Assembly: GCA_902373515.1 (NCBI GenBank)
Contig: CABKML010000001.1
Span: 62,001 to 126,000, forward strand
Reading direction: 5' to 3'
Length of the DNA stretch: 64,000 bases
From: an uncultured Eubacteriales bacterium
Lineage (GTDB): Bacteria; Bacillota; Clostridia; Saccharofermentanales; Fastidiosipilaceae
Both the position numbers and the translations under genes were made by a program. This document shows positions 53,601 to 61,326 of the stretch, in pieces (the first letter of the stretch is position 1; every line of letters begins with the position of its first letter). Below the pieces are notes generated by a model. The model did no database searches, was not told where the DNA came from, and saw only the letters and a program-made list of their open reading frames with translations.

Positions 53601-54503
53601 CAGAATAAAATTAACTGTCTCCGCCGCAGTATTTATTTCCACCTCGGCATAAGGGCCGAACTCGTCTTTGCCCGTAAATTCATAATCCTTACCTTCCAAA
53701 TCCGGACCGTAGATATGCACTTTCCAGCCCTGCACATCCGGACGATTATAATGAATTTTCAACTTCCTGACTTCTCCGGCTGCCGGCCTATCGTCATATT
53801 CCGTCTTATCTCCCTGTTTGACATAAGCCTGAATTTGTCCGGGCGCCAGGAAACGATTGCCGTCACCGTTAACGTTGCTCTGTTCCCGATCCGACCAATC
53901 TGCTTTCCGCACGATATAACCGATTTTCTTCCCCTGTATCTCCTGCTCCGAGAAGCTGTGCTCGGCCAGATAACCGAAGCTGTCCTGTCCGTCAAAAGGT
54001 ACGCTGAAGCCGTCTTTTCCGTCGATCCACATCCAAACGTCCCAACCGTTGATGTCCGCCCGATTATAATGAATCGTAACCGTTGTCTTGCCTTGGGTAT
54101 TCGGATTAGAAGTATACTCAGCTTTCTCACCTTGCTTAACCCATGCTTGATTTTGCTTCTCGGAAAGTAAACGATTACCGTCATTAGCGTTGCTCTGTTC
54201 CCGATCCGACCAATCTGCTTTCCGCACGATATAACCGATTTTCTTCCCGTTCGCTTCCGCCTTGAACGTATACTCGGCAATCGCCCCGAACTTGTCCCGC
54301 CCCTTGAAAGGTACGGCAAAACCCTGTTGCCCGTCGATCCACATCCATACGTCCCAACCGCTGACGTCTGCCCGATTATAATGAATCGTAACCGTCCGCC
54401 TGCCTGCATCGGCTGCGCTCCTGCGGCTCATAAAAGGGAACAGCGCTGAAAACAGCGCCAATACCAACAAAATACTGAAAAAATGTTGCAATCGTCTTTT
54501 CAT
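50685..54503 (-). CDS. pulA: Cell-surface type I pullulanase with four N-terminal carbohydrate-binding modules
   Basis: 1,272 residues. Signal peptide (about 1-33). Two nearly identical CBM41-type modules (about 36-135 and 140-240, each with TIHYNRAD, GWDVWMWIDG and VRKADWSDREQ), a third related one (about 245-355) and a divergent fourth (about 357-465). Then come a linker, a CBM48-like module (AYAGELGAIYTKEKTTFKVWAPTA) and the GH13 catalytic barrel. The pullulanase motif is YNWGYDP, with region I DVVFNHVG, region II GFRFDLMG (nucleophile Asp), region III GEGWNMG (acid Glu) and region IV EAHDN. It hydrolyses alpha-1,6 bonds of pullulan, glycogen or starch. The C-terminus has sorting signal KIARTGE, a hydrophobic stretch and KKWRKKD, so it is wall-anchored. 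Confidence 0.93.
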   Translation of the reverse strand: MKRRLQHFFSILLVLALFSALFPFMSRRSAADAGRRTVTIHYNRADVSGWDVWMWIDGQQGFAVPFKGRDKFGAIAEYTFKAEANGKKIGYIVRKADWSDREQSNANDGNRLLSEKQNQAWVKQGEKAEYTSNPNTQGKTTVTIHYNRADINGWDVWMWIDGKDGFSVPFDGQDSFGYLAEHSFSEQEIQGKKIGYIVRKADWSDREQSNVNGDGNRFLAPGQIQAYVKQGDKTEYDDRPAAGEVRKLKIHYNRPDVQGWKVHIYGPDLEGKDYEFTGKDEFGPYAEVEINTAAETVNFILHRQEGDNAWAEKEVADASDGGRPITINKAGVSEVWVKQGDKETYLKEPLAQHKELSAKIHYHRYDAKTLSNWKVLYWSNLQTEEEAKNKKQYVDMTVSDKTATATVKMTADNLESINCKLQRFNGTEKINEEPVRQLKYFDEQGMMEAYWSQKDPNFYKTEAEASAAISYTATIKSAREVEFKFNRLVDTDDLLANGFKFETKQEVDGEKFSGFEAQAKPVTDTLILRLNFDIDTEKEHQMTFYTDKEQKHPLTQKLSVTDTISPKDKLFDSKYAYAGELGAIYTKEKTTFKVWAPTAASVNLLLYEGDAVKEKLPMTKGDKGVYQVEKTGDLDGQRYMYEVTVDGKTNVVTDPYVRATTANSKLGVVVNPQPTAVSAPKLDPAQNPIIYELHVRDFSHDPNGNMQHRGKYLAFTEKGTKTDKGFATGLDYLKSLGVTHVQLLPVFDYNSASVDELNPEAKYNWGYDPINYNVPEGSYSTDPNDPYNRIRELQQAIDSLHQAGLGVIMDVVFNHVGDVAKQSFNQIVPGYYFRYKGDSLANGSGCGNETASEKAMMRKYIVDSVKYWAKTYKFDGFRFDLMGLHDVKTMNEVREELQKINPNIVILGEGWNMGNHPAGVEKANQLNAYKMPHVGMFSDDLRDGVKGSVFKAQDPGFVNGAAGKERQVLEALGYKATFGGKHYSEPRQLIQYVEAHDNFTLWDKLGKTNPNDDEETRLKMQRLASAIPLLSQGTPFIHAGQEFARTKQGEGNSYNKPDSINQLDWNRAQEHQDLIDYFRGLIAIRKQYKCFSPRSFADAAATFTPIKAEDKLLAYKLKDGEQTLYIVHNASKDAQNLALPDGKYQVLAQDGKVQASGLREFTIDSNGERAQGTVEVAGLSTTVLVSGKKAAGQQGSQQQVGEQPSSGNGSSEAALQAETSTAAADETARTNGQTGKNNKIARTGESRALAGSGIMGVLAALGAAVKKWRKKD

Positions 54504-54525
54504 TTTCTCTTCTCCATCCGGGAAA

Positions 54526-54544
54526 TATTATTACTTTAATAATA
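54526..54544. promoter_or_regulatory. 8-3-8 dyad in the pullulanase leader
   Basis: TATTATTA-CTT-TAATAATA, a perfect inverted repeat ~23 bases before the pullulanase start codon. It could be an operator or a leader hairpin; no matching -35/-10 pair is clear. Confidence 0.35.
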
Positions 54545-54639
54545 ACCAATATTTCGCCGTTTATTTGAAAAAAGCCTCCGGCGGCCAAAAATTAGTGACA
54601 ATGCCCAAATTTTTTCTATTTATTTGTGCATTTAAGCAA

Positions 54640-54674
54640 ACAAAAAGCGCCGGGTTAAAAAACTCGACGCTTTT
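54640..54674 (-). terminator. Terminator of the ctsR-clpC operon
   Basis: Stem AAAGCGTCGAGTT / AACCCGGCGCTTT (54661-54673 with 54644-54656, one mismatch and a G-T pair), followed on the minus strand by TTTTTGTTTG. It lies 37 bases after the clpC stop. Confidence 0.75.
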
Positions 54675-54710
54675 ATAAAAGCTTAGCCGCTTGTAGCGAC
54701 GCCGCTTAAC

Positions 54711-57635
54711 TTATTTTGTCTTGTCCTCGGACTTAGAGGACTTAGAGGACTTAGAGGACTTGGCATCCTTATCGCTCTTGCCGGCGGACTTATTCTCGGC
54801 CTTTTCGTTAGCTTCGGCATTCTCGGCATTAGCGACAACAACGCTTTCACCTTTGCCTGCTTCAGCCTCCTTTTTATTGTCCTCTTCCTTCTTTTGTGCC
54901 TCTTGCAACTCCCGATATTCAGCCTCATCGACCTCTTTCAGATGGAAGCCTTCTTCATCGCTGTATTCCAAGCACAGGAACGCACTCTTGGGCGCATGTT
55001 CGCTCAACTTCAAATCAACCAGCAAATCCTGCAACTCGCCGTCAATAATTCTTCTCAACGGACGAGCACCGTATTTCGGATCATAGCCCTGTTTCGTCAA
55101 AGCATTCAAAGCATTCTCGCTGTAAGTCAAAGAATAACCGATCCGTCTGCTGTTAGCCTGCAAAGTCTTCAACATCAGTTTAGCAATCTTCCGCATTGCC
55201 GGCATGCTCAACTTCTCGAAGAAAACGATCTTATCCAAACGATTCAGGAACTCCGGATTGAAGTGCAGACGCAACTCATTCAAAACCAACTTCTTAGCTT
55301 CTTCATAAGTATGTCCGTTATAATCGGGTTTATCACCCAACTTCACTGCAGCTTGTGTCTCGTTCTTATTGGCAAAACCGATCTTACCGACCGAACTTTG
55401 ACTGTCGTTCAACAAATTGGCACCGATATTGGACGTCATGATAATAACCGTATTACTGAAGTCAATCAATCTGCCCTTACCGTCGGTCAAACGGCCGTCT
55501 TCCAAAACCTGCAGGAAAACATTCCAGATATCCGGATGAGCCTTTTCAACCTCATCGAGCAAAACCACGCTGTACGGTTTCTTATACACAGCCTCGGTCA
55601 ACTGACCGCCTTCTTCATAGCCGACATAACCGGGAGCTGAACCGAACAAACGAGTAGCCGACATTTGACTGTCATACTCGGACATATCGAAACGAATCAA
55701 GCTGTTGCGGTCACCGAACAGAACCTCAGCCAAAGCCTTCGCCAATTCAGTTTTACCGACACCGGTTGTACCTAAGAACATGAACGAACCGATAGGTTTC
55801 TTGGTCATGCTCAAACCGACACGACCACGTCTGATAGCCTTGGCCAGAGCTTTTACCGCCTCATCCTGACCGATAACCCGTTTATGTAATTCGCTCTCCA
55901 AATTACGCAAACGACTGTTCTCTTCCTCACTTAATTGATTAATAGGAATATTGGTCCAGTCAGTCAAAGTTTCGGCAATATCCTGCGCCGTCAGCACATA
56001 AGCCTTTTGCGCCTGATCCTGCAAACGGCACTCCAACTCTTTCAACTCGCTCTGTTTCTGCAACTCCTTCTGCCGGCAATTAGCTGCCTCTTCAAAGTCT
56101 TCCTTATCACAGGCTTTCTGTTTGGCTTGCGCCAAATCATCCAATTCCTTTTTCAGGCTTTCAATATGTTGCGCCAAAGCCTGTTTTTCATTTTTCTCTT
56201 TCTCGTTGTCCTCACCCTGATTTTGAGAACTGCTGCTCTGCTTGATATTCTTAACAGAATTCTCCATCTCTTTCGCATTCAGTTTCAAGCGGGAACCTGC
56301 CTCATCAATCAAATCAATTGCCTTATCCGGCAAGAAACGCATCGGCAGATAACGCTTCGACAATTTAACGGCGGCGTTAATAGCTTCATCGGTAATCTTA
56401 ATCTGATGATAGTCTTCATAACGTTTCTTCAAGCCTTGGATAATCTTAATCGCATCTTCTTCCGACGGCTCATTCACAGTAATAGGCATGAAACGACGTT
56501 CCAAAGCGGCATCATTGCTGAAATATTTACGATACTCGACGGAAGTTGTCGCACCGATAACCTGAATATCGCCACGAGCCAGAAGCGGTTTCAAAACATT
56601 GCCGATACGCGAAGTATCTTTCTGATTACCTTCACCGGTCAACAATGTATGGATTTCATCAATAAAGATGATAACCTGCTTATTGTCGCTGGCTTCCTGT
56701 AAGCACTTCTTCAGACGTTCCTCATATTCACCTTGATAACTTGCTCCGGCCAAAAGCGAAACAACATCAAGCGCAATTACCACACGTTTCTGCAAATCAT
56801 GCGGAACATCACCCCGGTTAATAGCCTGAACCAAAGCTTCCACAACTGCCGTTTTACCGACACCCGGTTCACCGATCAGCAAGGGGTTGTTCTTCATACG
56901 TCTGCCGAGGATTTGCACCATCCGTTTCAATTCCTGCTGTCTACCGATAACAGGGTCAAGCTTCCCGTCATCAGCCATCTTCGTCATATCTTTGCCGTAT
57001 TTCAGCAAAGTCGGAATATGCTTACGTACTTCATTCACGCTCATTAAGTTCTTGGAATCACCGTGATTGTCGGCAGCGCTCTTGGACGACTGTTCTTCTT
57101 CTCTCTCGGCGTAGCGATTCTCATCATACACATCGGAAGTTCTGGCCGTCGCACCTTCGCTATGTACCTTCTCCCGCAATTCCTCCAAATCCTTATGCAA
57201 CAAATCAACGTCAACATTCAGATCCTGCAAAATTTCACGCGTCACGCTGCGCGGCTCATCCAAAATAGCCAAAATCAAATCTTCCGGCTCCAAAACGCGA
57301 TTACCGGACAGTTGATGTACCGCTTTGCCCATAATTTGTGTTGCCAAACCTGAAAGTTTATATAACAGATTCGGTAAATCAAAAGGTGTCAGTCGACGCA
57401 GGCGCACTTGCAGAGCATCGGCCTGTTTACCGAACAAAACCCGATAAAATTTATTCTCATCTACGCCGTAACGGGCGAACAAAGGACGCATGGTGTTATC
57501 AGGCTCCGGATTTAACAAAGCTCCCATGAATAAATACTCCGGAGTGATCTTATAGTCATGCAGAGCGTTCGCGAACGAACCGGCATAAGATAACAAACTC
57601 AAAGTTCTCTCAGTAATATCATAAGCAAAATTCAT
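54711..57635 (-). CDS. clpC: ClpC-type AAA+ protease ATPase subunit
   Basis: Unfoldase that feeds proteins to ClpP. Order: Clp N-domain (about 1-150), first AAA with Walker A GEPGVGKT near 260 and Walker B VIIFIDE, a middle region with UVR-like EDFEEAANCRQKEL near 520, second AAA with GTTGVGKT near 640 and LLDEVEKAHPD. A C-terminal D2-small domain and a low-complexity Lys/Ser/Glu/Ala tail end in repeated KSS, encoded by a 9-base tandem repeat at about 54736-54768. At 975 residues it exceeds the usual ~815. ATG at 57635 has AAGGAG 9 bases upstream; the ATG three codons earlier touches that site. Follows ctsR by 96 bases without mcsA or mcsB between. Confidence 0.93.
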   Translation of the reverse strand: MNFAYDITERTLSLLSYAGSFANALHDYKITPEYLFMGALLNPEPDNTMRPLFARYGVDENKFYRVLFGKQADALQVRLRRLTPFDLPNLLYKLSGLATQIMGKAVHQLSGNRVLEPEDLILAILDEPRSVTREILQDLNVDVDLLHKDLEELREKVHSEGATARTSDVYDENRYAEREEEQSSKSAADNHGDSKNLMSVNEVRKHIPTLLKYGKDMTKMADDGKLDPVIGRQQELKRMVQILGRRMKNNPLLIGEPGVGKTAVVEALVQAINRGDVPHDLQKRVVIALDVVSLLAGASYQGEYEERLKKCLQEASDNKQVIIFIDEIHTLLTGEGNQKDTSRIGNVLKPLLARGDIQVIGATTSVEYRKYFSNDAALERRFMPITVNEPSEEDAIKIIQGLKKRYEDYHQIKITDEAINAAVKLSKRYLPMRFLPDKAIDLIDEAGSRLKLNAKEMENSVKNIKQSSSSQNQGEDNEKEKNEKQALAQHIESLKKELDDLAQAKQKACDKEDFEEAANCRQKELQKQSELKELECRLQDQAQKAYVLTAQDIAETLTDWTNIPINQLSEEENSRLRNLESELHKRVIGQDEAVKALAKAIRRGRVGLSMTKKPIGSFMFLGTTGVGKTELAKALAEVLFGDRNSLIRFDMSEYDSQMSATRLFGSAPGYVGYEEGGQLTEAVYKKPYSVVLLDEVEKAHPDIWNVFLQVLEDGRLTDGKGRLIDFSNTVIIMTSNIGANLLNDSQSSVGKIGFANKNETQAAVKLGDKPDYNGHTYEEAKKLVLNELRLHFNPEFLNRLDKIVFFEKLSMPAMRKIAKLMLKTLQANSRRIGYSLTYSENALNALTKQGYDPKYGARPLRRIIDGELQDLLVDLKLSEHAPKSAFLCLEYSDEEGFHLKEVDEAEYRELQEAQKKEEDNKKEAEAGKGESVVVANAENAEANEKAENKSAGKSDKDAKSSKSSKSSKSEDKTK

Positions 57636-57731
57636 AACACTCATCTCCTTGCCGAGTCGACCATTTCACAGTCGCTCTTATAACTTATAATTGTCTTTTA
57701 ATGACTTTCCGCCCGATAAAATCAAGCGGCA

Positions 57732-58214
57732 TTAAAAATCGTTGTATTCTTTCGCCAATTCCGCCAAAAGATTCTTCAGCATATCGGCACGTAAATTTTT
57801 ACGTTCTTCCGGAGCTACCGCCGCTAAACTGCCGTCGCTCATTACCGCTCGGCACAAGCTCTGCTGCTTATCGTCCAATAACTCCAGCATTCCCAAATTG
57901 TCCAAGTAAACACTTAAATCATGTTCACTCAGACTTCCCGGCAAATTCTGCAGCAAATGCTCAATCAATTCCAATTGTTCATTCTCGCCGCTGAAAAGTT
58001 GCCTAATTTCAATCGAACCTTTACCGCCGCGTCGACTGGTTACCATGTAGCCGTTATCATTATTGAAACGGGTAGCAATAACGTAACTGATCTGGGACGG
58101 TACACAATTCATGTTGCTGGCCATCAAATTCCGGTTAAATTCAAATATGCCGTTATTCTCTTTCAAGCTCTCCCTGATAAAATCTTCAATATAGTCACTC
58201 AAGCGCATCGGCAT
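57732..58214 (-). CDS. ctsR: Transcriptional repressor CtsR
   Basis: CtsR represses class III heat-shock genes (clpC, clpP and others) at heptad repeats. The 160-residue protein has the winged-helix N-terminus with FEFNRNLMASNMNCVPSQISYVIATRF (split motif NCVPSQISYV), GYMVTSRRGGKGSIEI (the wing, with the RGG arginine) and a helical C-terminal domain. ATG at 58214 has GGAGG 7 bases upstream. It is the first gene of its operon and its own target: CtsR sites overlap the promoter at 58285-58332. In Firmicutes with McsB, CtsR is released by McsB and heat; McsA/McsB are not encoded beside it. Confidence 0.93.
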   Translation of the reverse strand: MPMRLSDYIEDFIRESLKENNGIFEFNRNLMASNMNCVPSQISYVIATRFNNDNGYMVTSRRGGKGSIEIRQLFSGENEQLELIEHLLQNLPGSLSEHDLSVYLDNLGMLELLDDKQQSLCRAVMSDGSLAAVAPEERKNLRADMLKNLLAELAKEYNDF

Positions 58215-58284
58215 CTTCAAACCTCCATTATTAACAGCTGCTCGCCTTCCTTTTTGATTCTCTTTGCTAATCGCCTCTTTTGGC

Positions 58285-58332
58285 TTTGACTTTCTTTGAC
58301 TATTATTATAGACCTTTTTTGACCTTTGTCAA
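58285..58332 (-). promoter_or_regulatory. ctsR-clpC promoter with CtsR operators
   Basis: Minus strand TTGACA (58332-58327), 16-base spacer, TATAAT (58310-58305), both perfect. Just downstream AGTCAAAGAAAGTCAAA (58301-58285) matches the CtsR consensus RGTCAAANANRGTCAAA at every position. The spacer holds a second, partial site AAGGTCAAAAAAGGTC. This predicts direct autoregulation and heat induction. Confidence 0.92.
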
Positions 58333-58449
58333 AACTTTTCTTTCAACCCCGAAAAAGTGCAGAAAAGCCGCGAAAGTTCGGGCTTTTCTCTCAGGAAATA
58401 TTTAGATTGCCGGCCTGAAAATTACAAAATATTTTTTCTCGCGCAAGCC

Positions 58450-58473
58450 GTTTTGTGACTGCAATCACAAAAC
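58450..58473. promoter_or_regulatory. CRP/FNR-type palindrome upstream of the S9 peptidase gene
   Basis: GTTTTGTGA-CTGCAA-TCACAAAAC: perfect 9-base arms around six bases, containing TGTGA-N6-TCACA, the consensus of CRP/FNR-superfamily regulators (CRP, ArcR, Flp-like). If the -10 box is TACACT at 58514-58519, the dyad centre lies near -63, a typical activation position; the -35 region there is poor. No T-run follows, so it is not a terminator. Confidence 0.6.
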
Positions 58474-58545
58474 CGAGCAAAAAAAGAAATTATCTGCATG
58501 CACCGAATTATGTTACACTGAAAGAAATATTATCGGAGGAAAATC

Positions 58546-61170
58546 ATGATTAAAGTTGAAGATTTACGCAATTTCACATTTCTATCCAATCCCCAAACCA
58601 ATCCGAGTCGCACGCTTGCCGCTTTTGTTGTCAGCAATAGCGATTATGAGCAAAATAAATACATTAACAAAATTTATACTTTCGACGGCCGCGCTTTGAA
58701 ACCTTTAACAGAAGCGGGAAATGAGACTGATTTCCTGTTTGAAGACGAAAAAAACATTTTATTCAAAACACCGGAAAAGAATCGTTACACAACTCAAACT
58801 GAGGCTGAAAGTAAACGTCCTCTGACTCACTACTATCGAATTAATGTCGACGGCGGCGAAGCAGCTTACGCTTTCTCCATCCCCTTGGACGTAGAAAAAT
58901 TGTGGCCGCTGAATAACAACGGAAAATTCCTGGTTTTAGCTTCATATGATCTTAATTATCCCGATTTATGGCAAAAAACGCCGGCCGAACAGGAAGAAAT
59001 CTGTCGACACAATGAGGAAACTGCCTTTTGTCGCCAAATTCACGAAATTCCTTTCCAAGCTAACGGTACAGGTTATCTGTACAATCGCCGTTCAGCTCTG
59101 TTTTTCTTCGATGCTGTCAGCGAGGAATTGGAATTAATCGGTGAAGATTATCCTAACTACGTCATTAAATGGGTCAGCCTGAATAACGCCAAAACCAAAG
59201 CTTTATTCGCTGCCACTTGTTACGAAGGAAATAATGAATACCGTTACTGCGACTTTGCCAAACTCTATGAGGTGGACCTGGAAAATTGCATCATTACGCC
59301 CCTTTACGAACAATTGAATCAACAATTGGGCGACGGTTTTTACGTGGAAACTGTCAATCAGCAGCATCAGGCTTCCGGACATGAGATTGCCGTTCTTATT
59401 TCTTCCGATACTTCCGGCTACGGACTCAATGAAAATAATTATTTCTACGTTTATGATCGGGCCTCCTCGCAACTGCAAAAAATCTCAGATTATGAAATTA
59501 TTTACGGTAATTCTGTCGGTTCCGATGTTGCTTACGGTTGCTGTCAGGAGAAATACGTTTCTTTAAACTATCTGGATTTAATTGAAACTGTAGATTGTCG
59601 TTCTACCTTGCAGCGTTTCTTCTTTGTTGAAGATAAAGTTGCCCATAAAATAACGCTGAAGCGCAAGATGTTGGTTGACCGGGAAGGTGCTGTGAATGCC
59701 GCTTTCTCTTTGAATATTGCTCCGACTGTTATCGCGGAGGAATTCGCCTCAGATTGTGATTGTGAGTGTGGCTCTGATTGCAAGTGCGGCTGCCAAAGCG
59801 GCGAGCCTTGCTCTTGCGAGTGCGAATGCGACGATTGTGAGTGCGAGTGTGAGAACGAATGTAAGTGCGTATCTGACTGCAATTGCGCCAACGACTGTGA
59901 CTGCAACGGCGAGTGTGACTGCGATGATTGCGATTGTAACGATTGCGAGTGCGAGAACGATTGCAAGTGCGGTTGTAAGTCAGGCGATACTTGTACCTGC
60001 GAGTGCAAATGTGATTGTGACGATTGTGAGTGCGACGACTGCGATTGCGAATGTGAATGCGGTGATTGCGATTGTGGGAATGAATGTAAGTGCGAATCTG
60101 ACTGCAATTGCTCCAACGACTGTGACTGCAACAGCGACAACGAGTGTAATTGCGACTCCGACTGCAAGTGCGATTGCCAATCAGGCGAACCTTGCTCCTG
60201 CCGCCAAAATCATAGCAGCTTATGCATCATCGGCTTCTATCAACAGAACAGAAGCGAAATCTACCTCGTGCACAATCCCGAGAAATTACAACGTCTTACC
60301 TACTTTAACAGTCAAAACTTAAGCACCGTCAAACCTCTCCCCCTGTCAATCACTTCCCGTTTCGACCGGGAAGCAGTAAACGGCTACGTGCTGCTGCCGC
60401 CTGATTTCCGCCAAGAAGCTCGAGCATCATATCCTCTAATTTTAGACATTCATGGCGGACCGAAAACCGTTTACGGGTCTACTTATTACCACGAAATGCA
60501 GGTTTGGGCCAACCTCGGCTTTGTCGTCTGCTGCACCAACCCGCACGGCTCTGACGGACGAGGCAATAAATTTGCCGACATTCGCGGAGCTTACGGCCAA
60601 CAAGACTATGACGATTTAATGGACTTTCTCGATGCCGTATTAAAAACTTACCCCCAAATCGACAGCAAACGTCTGGGCGTAACCGGCGGATCTTACGGCG
60701 GTTTCATGACCAACTGGATCATCACCCATACAAAGCGTTTCCAAGCAGCGTGCACGCAAAGATCCATCTCCAACTGGTTATCCTTCTACGGCACAAGCGA
60801 CATCGGCTACCTTTTCGCTACCGACCAAAATAAAGTCAAAGATTTCAGCCTTGAGGACCAAAAAACTTTATGGGAACATTCGCCTTTGCATTACATCAAT
60901 AATGCCGTAACACCGACTTTAATTATCCACTCCGACGCCGATTACCGTTGTCCTTACGAACAGGGCATGCAATTGCATACAGCCCTGACAGCTTTGGGCG
61001 TACCCAACAAACTGTGCGTATTCCACGAAGAAAATCACGAACTTTCCCGCAGCGGTCGCATCAAAGCCCGGGAACAGCGGCTAAACCTCATCACCCATTG
61101 GTTCTTGCAATATTTACAAGCGGATAACAAAGAATTAATTCAAAAGTTCGCCGAAAAATGTCATATTTAA
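58546..61170 (+). CDS. S9-family serine peptidase with a 150-residue Cys-rich insertion
   Basis: Prolyl-oligopeptidase-family enzyme (acylaminoacyl-peptidase/S9C type) of 874 residues, no signal peptide, so cytoplasmic. N-terminal beta-propeller region (about 1-600) and C-terminal alpha/beta-hydrolase (about 620-874). Catalytic Ser716 is in GGSYGG, Asp799 in HSDADYRCP and His831 in EENHELS; oxyanion motif DIHGGPK lies near 645. It should cleave short peptides. The propeller is interrupted at residues ~402-553 by a domain almost wholly of alternating Cys and Asp/Glu/Asn/Lys/Ser/Gly (54 Cys in 149 residues). Without it the protein would be ~720 residues, near normal. RBS GGAGG lies 6 bases before ATG. 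Possibly controlled by the CRP-type site upstream. Confidence 0.9.
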   Translation: MIKVEDLRNFTFLSNPQTNPSRTLAAFVVSNSDYEQNKYINKIYTFDGRALKPLTEAGNETDFLFEDEKNILFKTPEKNRYTTQTEAESKRPLTHYYRINVDGGEAAYAFSIPLDVEKLWPLNNNGKFLVLASYDLNYPDLWQKTPAEQEEICRHNEETAFCRQIHEIPFQANGTGYLYNRRSALFFFDAVSEELELIGEDYPNYVIKWVSLNNAKTKALFAATCYEGNNEYRYCDFAKLYEVDLENCIITPLYEQLNQQLGDGFYVETVNQQHQASGHEIAVLISSDTSGYGLNENNYFYVYDRASSQLQKISDYEIIYGNSVGSDVAYGCCQEKYVSLNYLDLIETVDCRSTLQRFFFVEDKVAHKITLKRKMLVDREGAVNAAFSLNIAPTVIAEEFASDCDCECGSDCKCGCQSGEPCSCECECDDCECECENECKCVSDCNCANDCDCNGECDCDDCDCNDCECENDCKCGCKSGDTCTCECKCDCDDCECDDCDCECECGDCDCGNECKCESDCNCSNDCDCNSDNECNCDSDCKCDCQSGEPCSCRQNHSSLCIIGFYQQNRSEIYLVHNPEKLQRLTYFNSQNLSTVKPLPLSITSRFDREAVNGYVLLPPDFRQEARASYPLILDIHGGPKTVYGSTYYHEMQVWANLGFVVCCTNPHGSDGRGNKFADIRGAYGQQDYDDLMDFLDAVLKTYPQIDSKRLGVTGGSYGGFMTNWIITHTKRFQAACTQRSISNWLSFYGTSDIGYLFATDQNKVKDFSLEDQKTLWEHSPLHYINNAVTPTLIIHSDADYRCPYEQGMQLHTALTALGVPNKLCVFHEENHELSRSGRIKAREQRLNLITHWFLQYLQADNKELIQKFAEKCHI
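59749..60204 (+). repeat. Coding repeat: Cys-Asp/Glu-rich domain within the S9 peptidase
   Basis: In-frame degenerate repeat of TGY-GAN codons. At protein level, units beginning CKCGCxSGxxC recur at residues 412, 473 and (as CKCDCQSGEPC) 540, and a 75-codon period is visible: about 40 bases at 59871 recur with one or two changes at 60096, 225 bases on. Cys codons (TGC/TGT) and acidic codons vary freely in the third base, which points to selection on the protein rather than a recent expansion. Confidence 0.9.
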
Positions 61171-61194
61171 ACTAAATTGAATGCCTAACCTTTC

Positions 61195-61265
61195 AGCCCT
61201 GCTGCCCGCAAGTTTTCCGCTTACCTCCTTTCTGAAAAAACGGAACGACCGGAAGCAGGGCTTTT
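61195..61265 (+). terminator. Terminator after the S9 peptidase gene
   Basis: Arms AGCCCTGCT (61195-61203) and AGCAGGGCT (61254-61262) pair perfectly across a ~50-base loop, followed by TTTT. The long loop lowers confidence. Confidence 0.55.
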
Positions 61266-61326
61266 CCAACTCTCCTGCACAAAATTTTCAAAGCGTTACA
61301 ATATTAGTTGAAGGAAGGTGTTTTTA

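Noticed and set aside
58450..58473. Dyad upstream of the S9 peptidase as a terminator of ctsR or another gene
   Set aside because: No T-run on either strand and ctsR points away; the spacing and TGTGA/TCACA halves fit a CRP-type site better.
59749..60204. The repeat considered as a CRISPR array or collagen-like region
   Set aside because: No constant repeat with unique spacers of equal length; codon-periodic degenerate repeat in frame with a known enzyme; no Gly-X-Y pattern.
59568..60322. Long overlapping ORFs rich in Ser-Gln-His (minus strand) or Ile-Val-Ala-Thr (plus, other frame)
   Set aside because: They are shadow frames of the Cys-Asp/Glu codon repeat; only the frame continuous with the S9 peptidase has a ribosome-binding site and flanking domain homology.
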